NCBI GenBank assembly: GCA_900769345.1 | Contig: CAAGGJ010000139.1 | Coordinates: 1 to 49,734 of the forward strand | From: Bacteroidales bacterium | GTDB taxonomy: Bacteria; Bacteroidota; Bacteroidia; Bacteroidales; Muribaculaceae | DNA length: 49,734 nucleotides | Reading direction: 5' to 3' | Shown: in pieces, positions 1 to 7,215 of the stretch | Numbering within the stretch: position 1 is the stretch's first letter | Layout of the letters: every line of letters starts with the position of its first letter | Translations under genes and position numbers: made by a program | The notes under the pieces: generated by a model | What the model was told of the DNA's origin: nothing | The model's database searches: none | Seen by the model: only the letters and a program-made list of their open reading frames with translations

Positions 1-132
1 CCTACGATCACAGCCGTAGTCCGCGCCCGACAGCTCCACATCTACCGCAACGGCAAAAAAATCCTCATCTTGGCAGGAAAGGCTCAGCCAAAAATCGTTC
101 GCGACGACCAATTGAATCAATTGATAGAATAA
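1..132 (+). CDS. C-terminal end of an unidentified protein (5' truncated)
   Basis: The reading frame is open from the first base of the window and ends at TAA 130-132, giving about 43 residues (starting PTITAVVRARQLHIY and ending DDQLNQLIE). It is basic with one short hydrophobic stretch (ILILAG). I do not recognise the family. Its stop shares a base with the start of the following beta-lactamase gene (TAATG arrangement), so the two are probably cotranscribed and translationally coupled. The rest of the gene lies outside the window. Confidence 0.6.
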   Translation, partial: PTITAVVRARQLHIYRNGKKILILAGKAQPKIVRDDQLNQLIE

Positions 133-1022
133 TGAAACAGAAAACTCAACATAATCTTCCGGCTATACTCCTAACGATGCTTATGGCTATTGCAACAATC
201 GCAGAGATGGAGGCACAAATACCTCCTGTCGATTATGGCGCAAGTATCGTTGACGGCAAAGCGAGCTACGGGCATCACTACGACGAGCCATTTGCCATGC
301 ATAGCGTGATGAAATTCCCGCAAGCCCTCTATGTGGCTCACTACCTACGCGAACATCGGCTCACAATGGTTGATTCGGTGCTCGTGAGCAAAGATAGCCT
401 TGATGCCACCACATGGTCGCCCATGCTTGACACATTTTCCGGCGAACGATATTTCACCTATGCCGAGTTGCTCAGATGGTCGTTGGCTCAAAGTGACAAC
501 AACGCATGCGACATACTCTTCGCATCGTGCGGAATGCCTGCAGAGGTCGAAAAATATATCCACTCATTAGGATTCAAAGGCATACACATCAGCCTCACCG
601 AGAAAGAGATGAAGCAGAATCCGCAAAGAGCCATTGAAAACTCATCTACGCCGCGTGAAATGGCCGAACTGCTCGAGTGGTTCTATCGGCATCGCAACGA
701 CAACCAAAATCTCACATTCGTTTGGCGCACAATGGCAGAGTGTAGCACGGGACTTGAACGCATAGCTGCCATAGTGCCAAAAGATGCCCGATTGATTCAT
801 AAAACCGGCTCGGGATTTCCTTATTCCGACGGGCTGCAAGACCGTAACGACGTAGGGATTATTGTTTTTAGCGACGGTAGTCATATCGCGATATCCGTAT
901 TTGCACCTCGCACCAAAGCCGAAAGCGATGTGGCAACTATCGCAGAAGAATGTATTATTCAAGCCACCAAGGCAAAAGAAAAAACCAATAAAACAATAAC
1001 AAACAAGATAAATCAACAATAA
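132..1022 (+). CDS. Class A beta-lactamase, Bacteroidetes A2-type
   Basis: A 296-residue serine beta-lactamase expected to hydrolyse penicillins and/or cephalosporins in the periplasm. Residues 1-29 look like a signal peptide with a hydrophobic core (AILLTMLMAIATIA). The three class A signatures are present: the active-site SxxK as S58-V-M-K61, the SDN loop at 121-123, and KTG at 224-226 (HKTGSG). The omega-loop glutamate is probably E157 or E159 in TEKEM, the layout I know from CfxA/CepA-like subclass A2 enzymes; the exact residue cannot be fixed without alignment. The start overlaps the upstream stop, and an FKBP gene follows after 2 bases, so it sits inside a small operon rather than in an obvious mobile cassette. 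Whether it confers resistance cannot be told from sequence. Confidence 0.9.
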   Translation: MKQKTQHNLPAILLTMLMAIATIAEMEAQIPPVDYGASIVDGKASYGHHYDEPFAMHSVMKFPQALYVAHYLREHRLTMVDSVLVSKDSLDATTWSPMLDTFSGERYFTYAELLRWSLAQSDNNACDILFASCGMPAEVEKYIHSLGFKGIHISLTEKEMKQNPQRAIENSSTPREMAELLEWFYRHRNDNQNLTFVWRTMAECSTGLERIAAIVPKDARLIHKTGSGFPYSDGLQDRNDVGIIVFSDGSHIAISVFAPRTKAESDVATIAEECIIQATKAKEKTNKTITNKINQQ

Positions 1023-1024
1023 TT

Positions 1025-1423
1025 ATGAACAAACGAGAATATGCACAAGTCAACAAGCAGTGGCTCGCCGACAAGGCACAAGAAGAAGGCGTGAAGCCGC
1101 TGCCCAAAGGCATCTATTACAAAGTGCTCGCCACGGGCAAAAACGACGGCGTGCACCCCACATCGCACAGCGTGATTACCGCCCACTACACGGGGCGCAC
1201 CATCAACGGCAAAAAATTCGACAGCAGCCTCGGCGGAGCACCTTTAGCAGTGCGCCTGCGCGACCTTATAGAAGGTTGGATTATAGCCCTGCAGCAAATG
1301 TGTGTGGGCGACAAATGGGAAATATACCTCCCCGCCGAGATGGGCTACGGCAAATTCTCTCAACCCGGCATCCCCGGCGGTTCAACTCTGATATTCGAAA
1401 TCGAACTCATCAGCATTGCATAA
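1025..1423 (+). CDS. FKBP-type peptidyl-prolyl cis-trans isomerase
   Basis: A 132-residue protein whose residues about 25-131 form one FKBP domain: YYKVLATG, VITAHYTGRTINGKKFDSS, EGWIIALQQMCVGDKWEIYLPAEMGYG and GGSTLIFEIELI match the usual FKBP core strands and the flap. It should catalyse proline isomerisation during protein folding. No signal peptide is visible, so a cytosolic location is likelier than the periplasmic location of most Mip-type FKBPs. The gene starts 2 bases after the beta-lactamase stop, so it is likely cotranscribed. No terminator is evident downstream. Confidence 0.9.
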   Translation: MNKREYAQVNKQWLADKAQEEGVKPLPKGIYYKVLATGKNDGVHPTSHSVITAHYTGRTINGKKFDSSLGGAPLAVRLRDLIEGWIIALQQMCVGDKWEIYLPAEMGYGKFSQPGIPGGSTLIFEIELISIA

Positions 1424-1686
1424 TCACAATTAGCATCTACTCAACAGCAATAACCGAAGAATTCGGCGCAACGAAGGCAACTAAGGCACCCTCCAAGCAA
1501 TGATAGAAGGTAGCACGACAAGGCGCAGTGCTCACCATCCCGCTATATATGGGATTTCTTATAGTGGACAAACTTTCAGAAGTAATAACCCCCGACATCG
1601 ACCTCAGCGGACTGCAGTCGCTAATCTCGTTCTACAGTATCACGATAATCGTGAAATATCATAAAAACGCCATCAAGTAGATTATA
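1424..1686. other. Intergenic stretch with a possible membrane-protein remnant
   Basis: After the FKBP stop there is no intact gene before the converging DprA-like gene. On the + strand a frame is open from 1507 to the stop at 1678-1680; its only ATG is at 1549, giving 43 residues (MGFLIVDKLSEVITP to YHKNAIK) with two moderately hydrophobic segments. It looks like the tail of a small membrane protein rather than a functional gene, but no family is recognised. Confidence 0.3.
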
Positions 1687-2142
1687 TTATCTTGATAATA
1701 GAGTGGATTTTTGTTTATACTTTGTGTAAATGGGATATAGCGAGCTATCGGAGTTGATTGAGGCGAACACGAGGCTATCGGCGATTGAGGCGACGTATTC
1801 GTTGCGGCGAGCTGCATATTCCCGGCAAGGGTGCGAGCCATAGCCGAGGAAGATAATCAACAGCCGCCCGGCATCGAGCAGAGGGCGGTATTTCATAGGA
1901 ACGACCTTGAATCGGCTGCGAGTGAGCACGGCGATAATCGGTTGCGACCCACGCGCAAGGAAATTCCACACATCGCATTCAAGGCGCGAATTGAAGCCGC
2001 TGATTACGCACTCTCCACTGCGAGCCATCTCAGTAGCCCAGTCGTAGCTTGGCATAACCGATGCCACCGAGATTTTTCCCGGTGCGAAAAATGCCGTCTT
2101 CCGGCATTTCAGCAGTTCGGTGTTGCCAAGGTACTCAATCAT
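1687..2142 (-). CDS. Small DprA-like (SLOG/Rossmann fold) protein
   Basis: About 151 residues counted from ATG at 2142; an upstream in-frame TTG at 2157 is less likely. The stretch ISGFNSRLECDVWNFLARG followed by PIIAVLTR resembles the DprA/Smf core, where SGxAxGID and AHxxAL are followed by a strand ending in a G/A-rich loop. DprA loads RecA on single-stranded DNA during transformation; short stand-alone DprA-like SLOG proteins also sit next to defence genes. The start codon overlaps the end of the upstream DUF1016 nuclease gene by 8 bases, so the two are cotranscribed. The DprA winged-helix part is absent, so a role in natural transformation is doubtful. Confidence 0.55.
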   Translation of the reverse strand: MIEYLGNTELLKCRKTAFFAPGKISVASVMPSYDWATEMARSGECVISGFNSRLECDVWNFLARGSQPIIAVLTRSRFKVVPMKYRPLLDAGRLLIIFLGYGSHPCREYAARRNEYVASIADSLVFASINSDSSLYPIYTKYKQKSTLLSR

Positions 2143-3220
2143 TCTTCTTTTCTTCAATTTCGGCTATTGTGCGTTCCACAATTTGTTGCAATTGATATGT
2201 AGCCACTCCCAAAGGCTTTTGAATATCTTGCAACGACCATTCGACGATAGTCTTATCGGTTGATTTGCAAATAAGTAAACCGATTGTCGGATTGTCATTT
2301 TCCCCTTTCAGCAACTTATCTACTGCCGTAACATAGAAATTAAGTTTACCTGCAAATTCCGGAATGAATGTAATTGCCTTGAGCTCGACAACCAAAAAAC
2401 GGTGCTGTGGTATATGGTAGAACACCAAGTCGGGGAAGAATACCTGACCTTCCGGCATCTGTAATTCCATTTGACGCCCCACGTATGAAAAGCCCTTGCC
2501 CAATTCTAAAAGAAATTGTGTAATATTATTGGCTAACGCATTTTCTAAATCCTTTTCTTTCTTGATTTCTTCGGCAGATATAAAGCTGAGGTCATACTCC
2601 TTCTTGAGCAGTTGATTAGCTGAGTTACTTTGAGCGGGTGACAAAGTATGGTTGAAATTTGTAATGGCGGCGCCTTGTGTTACAAAAAGATTTGCATCTA
2701 CATGGTGTTCCAACACAGCTCTGCTCCAACCTTCCGACACGACTTTGTCGATGTAGAAAAGAGCTTCTTCAATTGTTTCACATTTGCTGATGATATATAC
2801 ATGATGTTTCCATGGTACAATGCCGAAAGACTGAGGCATCTCTAATTGGCCACCAAGTTGGTGGCTTTTTGTAAAGTGCTCATAATAAAAGGCATACCAT
2901 TGTTTCATATACTTAATATTACTATATGAAAATCCAGTTTGATCCGGGAATGCTTGACGCATATCTAAGGCAAATTGCTTCACAATTCCGGAGCCCCATC
3001 GTTCTTCGGCGTGTAAATCGACCAAATCACGGCCAATGCTCCAGTATAATTCGAGCATCGAAGTATTGACGCGGATAGCCGCTTTAATCTGGCTTTGGGA
3101 AAAGCGAGCTTTTACTTCGGAAAGCCATTCAACATATTTTTTGTCGGCTATAACGCCATTGCGGTAAACGAACGAAGGTATATTTTCACTTCTTTTTTCT
3201 ATTTTGTCATTATCTTCCAT
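2135..3220 (-). CDS. YhcG-type PDDEXK nuclease family protein (DUF1016)
   Basis: 361 residues with two recognisable parts. The N-terminal half (about 25-180) is the DUF1016 N-terminal domain (LYWSIGRDLV, WGSGIVKQFALDMRQAFP, FSYSNIKYMKQWYAFY). The C-terminal half (about 210-345) is a PD-(D/E)XK nuclease fold: the acidic site is seen as FFPDLVFYH, then LVVELKA after a short loop. Family members frequently lie in restriction-modification and defence loci; their biochemical task is not settled. Upstream lies a frameshifted methylase tail and a 28-bp palindrome, and downstream an overlapping DprA-like gene, so this looks like the surviving part of a defence island. The gene itself appears intact. 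Confidence 0.85.
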   Translation of the reverse strand: MEDNDKIEKRSENIPSFVYRNGVIADKKYVEWLSEVKARFSQSQIKAAIRVNTSMLELYWSIGRDLVDLHAEERWGSGIVKQFALDMRQAFPDQTGFSYSNIKYMKQWYAFYYEHFTKSHQLGGQLEMPQSFGIVPWKHHVYIISKCETIEEALFYIDKVVSEGWSRAVLEHHVDANLFVTQGAAITNFNHTLSPAQSNSANQLLKKEYDLSFISAEEIKKEKDLENALANNITQFLLELGKGFSYVGRQMELQMPEGQVFFPDLVFYHIPQHRFLVVELKAITFIPEFAGKLNFYVTAVDKLLKGENDNPTIGLLICKSTDKTIVEWSLQDIQKPLGVATYQLQQIVERTIAEIEEKKND

Positions 3221-3238
3221 ATTAGCAAATCTTGTTAA

Positions 3239-3292
3239 ATAACATTTGTTATGACATCATCCGCAGATTATGAACACGCGTGTTCATAATCT
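3239..3292. repeat. 28-bp perfect palindrome and adjacent short inverted repeat
   Basis: Positions 3265-3292 are a perfect palindrome with half-site AGATTATGAACACG and no spacer. A second inverted repeat, ATAACA-tt-TGTTAT, lies at 3239-3252. Both sit between the methylase remnant and the start of the DUF1016 nuclease (3220). There is no T-run on either side, so a dimeric regulator operator or a recombination site is more plausible than a terminator. Confidence 0.6.
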
Positions 3293-3343
3293 CATATAGT
3301 TTTGGAAACTTCAATTTGTGTTATCTCTGATTGTGCCATAATT

Positions 3344-3692
3344 TTATTCTTCGGAGTTCAGTTCGTCACCCATGCGATACTTTATATCGTAGTTGATGAT
3401 GAAATCGAGTTCCTCATCAGTGAATCCATAATGCACCGCAAGAACCTTGTCGATTTCATCGATTATCGGCTTGGATTTTTTTGGGGAAAATTGTGCAAAC
3501 CGTACCATACCTCTATTTTTATATGAATATTCTGCAATTTGCATTTTCCCAAATAAATCTTTATTTAATTGAACAGCTTCTTTGCCTGTGTGGTTTTCAA
3601 TTACAAATATAACGATGTTTTGGGTATTTCTCGAGTTCTTGTATCTTTTCTGGCTTTACAGGGGCTGTTTTGATGCTTCTTTTGTAGCTTCA
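3344..3692 (-). pseudogene. Truncated, frameshifted C-terminus of a restriction-modification DNA methylase
   Basis: The last 66 residues (from ATG 3544) end in FTDEELDFIINYDIKYRMG, an ending I associate with Eco57I-like/BREX-type adenine methylases of Bacteroidetes. The same frame reads back without a start through VIFVIENHTGKEAVQLNKDLFGK to about 3613. There the matching upstream sequence (VKPEKIQELEKYPKH) continues in a different frame, so a frameshift lies near 3613-3622 in a GTTTTGGG run; that frame then hits a stop near 3683. The catalytic methylase domain (NPPY motif) is missing. Assignment to this family is from memory of the C-terminal motif and is moderately secure; that the gene is broken is seen directly. 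Confidence 0.6.
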
Positions 3693-3806
3693 GCCCGGAG
3701 GCAGTTGCTCTTTTTGAGGTGCTTTCTCGCCATAGGGATTGCAGAGGGCGGAGGCTTGGGTGAGGGGGTGCTTCGCGTATGTGTGGACGCCGGAGGGGCG
3801 ACGGGG

Positions 3807-4388
3807 TTATTTAATCTTCAACTTTCGGGCGGCTTTGAGGCACTTTTTGCGGTCGGCGTCGGTAAACTCGGGATGACGGAATGTGCCGCCTTTCTGCACG
3901 GTTGCCACCATCTTAAAGCCGCTCCAGCCCAGAATTTCCTTCAATGCCTTCACCACGCCTCGAGTCTGATTCATTATGATGTTAAACGGCCACATCGTGC
4001 TGCTCGCCGTCACCACAACAGCCTTCTTGCCCTTATGAAGCGCCACAGGCACCGCCATACTGTTCTCTCCCATCATGCCATACACTATGCGGTCGAAAAG
4101 CAATTTCAGCGTGCCCGGTATATTGCCCCAATAGCACGGTGCACCTATCACAAGCGCATCGCAAGCCTCAATCATTCGCAGCACACGCTGCGCATCATCT
4201 TCAGGCATCACACATTTCTTAGTGGAGCGACATGTCATGCACGCCACACACGGGCGGATAGTCAACTTACACACTTCCACCACATTCACCTCCGCCCCAC
4301 TGCTCAAGGCCTCTTGCTCTATCACTTCGAGCATCTGCGAGATGTTACCATTCCGCCTGGGGCTCGCATTAAGAATCAGTATGTTCAT
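3807..4388 (-). CDS. Flavodoxin-family NAD(P)H-dependent FMN reductase
   Basis: 193 residues from ATG 4388; the longer frame would need a TTG start. The N-terminus MNILILNASPRRNGNISQML is the phosphate-binding strand-loop of the NADPH-dependent FMN reductase/iron-sulfur flavoprotein group. CVACMTCRSTKKCVMPEDD supplies closely spaced cysteines as in members carrying an iron-sulfur or redox site, and GAPCYWGNIPGTLKLLFDR is the second flavin-contact loop. It should be a cytosolic flavoprotein that passes electrons or reduces quinone/nitro-type substrates; the substrate cannot be predicted. It stands alone and diverges from the TPR-AraC regulator upstream. Confidence 0.85.
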   Translation of the reverse strand: MNILILNASPRRNGNISQMLEVIEQEALSSGAEVNVVEVCKLTIRPCVACMTCRSTKKCVMPEDDAQRVLRMIEACDALVIGAPCYWGNIPGTLKLLFDRIVYGMMGENSMAVPVALHKGKKAVVVTASSTMWPFNIIMNQTRGVVKALKEILGWSGFKMVATVQKGGTFRHPEFTDADRKKCLKAARKLKIK

Positions 4389-4547
4389 ATCATTCAAAAT
4401 TTTTCACACTTCCGCCGACAACCAAGCTCCGCCCCGCCATCGACATTACAAAATTAATCGATTTCGCTCGTTATTATTATTTATCTTTCAAGAAAAATCG
4501 GTTTCTGCCTGCTTGCGATATTATTATGTCATTTGAGAATTATTCAC

Positions 4548-4555
4548 TATCTTTG
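4548..4555 (+). promoter_or_regulatory. Bacteroidetes-type -7 box (TATCTTTG)
   Basis: TATCTTTG matches TAnnTTTG, the -7 element of the Bacteroidetes primary sigma factor. The nearest TTTG (4532-4535) is only 12 bases upstream, too close for a standard -33 element, so promoter strength is uncertain. Transcription would begin near 4562, about 140 bases before the likely start of the TPR-AraC regulator. Confidence 0.4.
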
Positions 4556-4557
4556 TA

Positions 4558-4617
4558 TTGCAATGGTAACGGTGACCAGGGGACTTACCCGGATGCATTT
4601 GGTCATTTTCGTTGCAA
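4558..4617. promoter_or_regulatory. Split inverted repeat in the 5' leader of the TPR-AraC gene
   Basis: Left half TTGCAA (4558-4563) and TGACCA (4573-4578); right half TGGTCA (4600-4605) and TTGCAA (4612-4617). Both pairs are exact inverted repeats, with spacers of 9 and 6 bases between the elements. It lies immediately downstream of the -7 box, where it could act as an autoregulatory operator or fold as an RNA hairpin. Confidence 0.45.
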
Positions 4618-4705
4618 TTGCCACTAATATTACCACATGTCTACTATATTTACATTTTTTTCTAAAAAAACCATTTGCCTGAATAGGCTTATATTTTTGC
4701 ACTAC

Positions 4706-6445
4706 GAGATGAGAGCATTTGTTAACTTGCGAGCTTTGGCTCTTGCGAAACGCAATAATTGGATAAAATCACTGATATGGATGTGCATCGCAGTGTGCAG
4801 CGGACAGATATGCGCCTATGCTGCCGATGCCGAGCAATTGATAGCGAGCTTCGATAGCAGCTCCAACCGCCGTGCTGTGGCTAATGAGTTTCTAAAAATG
4901 CTCCTCGACGATGAACTTCTCGACGAAAAGATAGTTATCACTCCCGATGTGCCCGATGATTCGCTCCGTCAAGTGTTCTACTACTGGACCGGCGAATGGT
5001 ACTGCGACCGTCAGGACTTCGAAAAATCGCTCGCCTATGGCCTTAAAGCCTTGCCACTCTATCATGGCAAGAGCACGGCTAAAGCCGACTGCCTCAACCT
5101 GCTGGGCGTGGTGAGCGTGCGCCTCGGCAATTTCTCCGAGGGTGCCGACTACGCCAAACAGTGCGTCGACATAGTGATGACCGGCGACGACAACTATCGC
5201 ATAGCTCACAGTATAAGCACGCTCGCAGGCACTTATCTCGCTGCCGACAAGCCCGACGATGCTCACCACTATGCTCTTTTGGGCCTGGAATATGCCGACA
5301 AAGCCAAAGATTCGCTATGTAAAACCATCTTGCTGGGCATGGCTTCGGAGGCTAACTATAAACTCCAAAACTACGAGGCGGCGTTCAACTATGCTCGCAC
5401 GGCTCACACCATCGATTCCATTGAGGGCCGATGGATGCGAGTGGGCATACGACTCTCGCAAGAAGCAGCTGCGCTCATCAAGCTCCGACGCTTCGATCAA
5501 GCCGAAAAGTGCTATGCTCAAGCCGAAAAATTGCTCATCGATGCCGGCAACTATCATTCGCTCGCCATCAACTACAATCACCTGGGCTATATGATGCTCG
5601 ACTTGGAACGCAATAGCGAAGCCATAACTTATTTCCGCAAAGCCGGCGACATATTTCACCGTATGGGCGACCTCTACAATCACCTCCACTCGCAGCGCGG
5701 TTTGGTCGACGCATATTGGCACGAATACCCCGATAGCGCCCGCCGAGCCATGAACATCTACAATGTGCTCAAAGATTCGCTTTATAATCAAGCCTCAGCC
5801 AACGCCTTGGCGCGATATAAGGTGGAATTCGACACCGATTTGCTCAAAGAGGAAATCACCAAAAACAAAGCCGACCATCGCCGCAACTTGGCGTTTATAG
5901 CCGGCGCTTTGGTGCTGCTCACAATAGGCAGTGTGTGCTTCCATCGCCATAAGATTAAAGGCTACCGCCTCGAAAACAAGCAGTTGATGACCAAAATCGA
6001 CGAAATCAATGCCATCATTGCCGAGAAGAGTCAAACTCAAGCCCAAGCACCCGATACAGAGCTCATATCCGAGAAGCCATCTCAAGAAGCCACAACACCG
6101 AATTCAAATGTGTTGGATATAGAGCTGCGCGTGGTGCAAGCCGTGAACGAAGGATTGGCTACCGGTGAGTTCTCTGTGGCTCAAATAGCCTCTCGCCTGA
6201 ATATGGGCGAACAGACCTTCCGCCGACGCTTCATCGAAGCCACCGGCAAGCAGCCTAAAGCATATATCACAGCTATACAGATGAACAAAGCCGCCGCAAT
6301 GCTTACCAATGGCAACGATGCCCAAGTGGCAGAAGTGGCTCTCGAGTGTGGTTTCGATGAACTCAGCGCATTCTCGCACGCATTTAAGCGCACATTCGGC
6401 TGCTCACCCTCCGAGTATCGCCGCCGCGCTAATGAGCAAAATTAG
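4706..6445 (+). CDS. TPR-transmembrane-AraC family one-component regulator
   Basis: Counted from ATG 4706 the protein has 579 residues; an in-frame ATG at 4637 would add 23. An N-terminal hydrophobic segment (LIWMCIAVCSGQICAYA) precedes a run of tetratricopeptide helices of about 330 residues, for example AKADCLNLLGVVSVRLGNFSEGA and HSLAINYNHLGYMMLDLERNSEAI. A single membrane helix (LAFIAGALVLLTIGSVCF) and a short linker follow, then a C-terminal AraC DNA-binding domain of about 100 residues (FSVAQIASRLNMGEQTFRRRF ... ALECGFDELSAFSHAFKRTFG). The TPR part is expected in the periplasm and the HTH in the cytosol, a common Bacteroidetes design. Target genes are unknown. It converges on the XRE gene at 6476. 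Confidence 0.85.
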   Translation, partial: EMRAFVNLRALALAKRNNWIKSLIWMCIAVCSGQICAYAADAEQLIASFDSSSNRRAVANEFLKMLLDDELLDEKIVITPDVPDDSLRQVFYYWTGEWYCDRQDFEKSLAYGLKALPLYHGKSTAKADCLNLLGVVSVRLGNFSEGADYAKQCVDIVMTGDDNYRIAHSISTLAGTYLAADKPDDAHHYALLGLEYADKAKDSLCKTILLGMASEANYKLQNYEAAFNYARTAHTIDSIEGRWMRVGIRLSQEAAALIKLRRFDQAEKCYAQAEKLLIDAGNYHSLAINYNHLGYMMLDLERNSEAITYFRKAGDIFHRMGDLYNHLHSQRGLVDAYWHEYPDSARRAMNIYNVLKDSLYNQASANALARYKVEFDTDLLKEEITKNKADHRRNLAFIAGALVLLTIGSVCFHRHKIKGYRLENKQLMTKIDEINAIIAEKSQTQAQAPDTELISEKPSQEATTPNSNVLDIELRVVQAVNEGLATGEFSVAQIASRLNMGEQTFRRRFIEATGKQPKAYITAIQMNKAAAMLTNGNDAQVAEVALECGFDELSAFSHAFKRTFGCSPSEYRRRANEQN

Positions 6446-6475
6446 TTATCGACTATTTCGGTAATTTACGGCGTT

Positions 6476-6871
6476 TTACCTCGATTTTGATTCCAACAAC
6501 CGAATTATCTTTCTCTTGTCCTCGATGATGTTTTCCAACATCGTTATTTTCTCGGCAAGGAGCTCGTTTCGCACTTGCAACTCTCTCCTATTATCGCTTT
6601 GTGGCGTGTCGCTACTTACATCATTGTTGACATCCAAACGAATTGGGTCGATACTGATGCCGTCGCAATACAATTGAAAGAAATTAAAGTCAAGCGCTTC
6701 ACTAATTGCCGATAGTTTATCCGTGTCGAGGCTCCGCTTCTCAAGCAAACCCTTAATATGCTGTTGATGCATTCCTATTCGTCGTGCAAACTCCGACCGC
6801 GATATTCCAAGTTGGTTTATCCTTTTGGCAATTTCCTGCCCGATGTGCACCGATTTTACCATCATAGCCAT
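6476..6871 (-). CDS. XRE-family DNA-binding protein with C-terminal coiled coil
   Basis: 131 residues. Residues about 10-65 form a Cro/C1-type helix-turn-helix (IGQEIAKRINQLGISRSEFARRIGMHQQHIKGLLEKRSL). After a polar linker (DVSSDTPQSDN) the C-terminal 40 residues are heptad-like and charged (LLAEKITMLENIIEDKRKIIRLLE), suggesting a coiled-coil dimer. Three clustered ATGs (6871, 6865, 6862) are possible starts. It is monocistronic. Small XRE-coiled-coil proteins of this layout are common in Bacteroidales; its operator and targets are unknown. Confidence 0.8.
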   Translation of the reverse strand: MAMMVKSVHIGQEIAKRINQLGISRSEFARRIGMHQQHIKGLLEKRSLDTDKLSAISEALDFNFFQLYCDGISIDPIRLDVNNDVSSDTPQSDNRRELQVRNELLAEKITMLENIIEDKRKIIRLLESKSR

Positions 6872-7215
6872 TTTTTCTATCAGTTAATATATTATTATAT
6901 GATTATTGTATAATACAGCAATTCTCAAGTTTTAAACTATTATTTGTTTAATCAAACATATTTCATCATATTAATATGACAAATAGAGAACTTTTGAATA
7001 CTACAACCGCAAAAATAAACAAAATTTGTTAAACAAACTGCATCTCATCACAAAAACATTTGGCGTTATCGAAAAAATTCAGACTCGGCATGCATATAAT
7101 CTGCAGCCGAGCCTGATATCTTTGAGCCAGTCAACTTATTATATCGTGACAGCAATATTTATTATCATCAACTTCGAAAAATAATCTTTTTCCGCGAGAG
7201 CAATAATATTCTACT
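6872..7215. other. AT-rich intergenic region
   Basis: The 344 bases between the XRE gene and the end of the long surface-protein operon are strongly AT-rich and contain no ORF. They hold the upstream region of the XRE gene (no clear TAnnTTTG box found) and the terminator described at 7070-7111. Confidence 0.6.
7070..7111 (-). terminator. Intrinsic terminator of the long surface-protein operon
   Basis: Read on the minus strand, CTCGGC-TGCA / TGCA-(one-base bulge)-GCCGAG forms a 10-bp stem with a 7-base loop (7084-7111). It is followed 6 bases later by six Ts (7072-7077). It lies about 105 bases beyond the stop of the last operon gene (7216). Confidence 0.6.

Noticed and set aside
3582..4457. 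291-codon plus-strand frame over the flavoprotein gene
   Set aside because: Its translation is His/Arg-rich low-complexity antisense of a clear flavodoxin-family gene; only the minus-strand product shows conserved motifs.
4637..4705. Upstream start (ATG 4637) for the TPR-AraC regulator
   Set aside because: It would add 23 residues (MSTIFTFFSKKT...) ahead of a normal signal/membrane segment; ATG 4706 gives a more typical N-terminus, though the longer form is not excluded.
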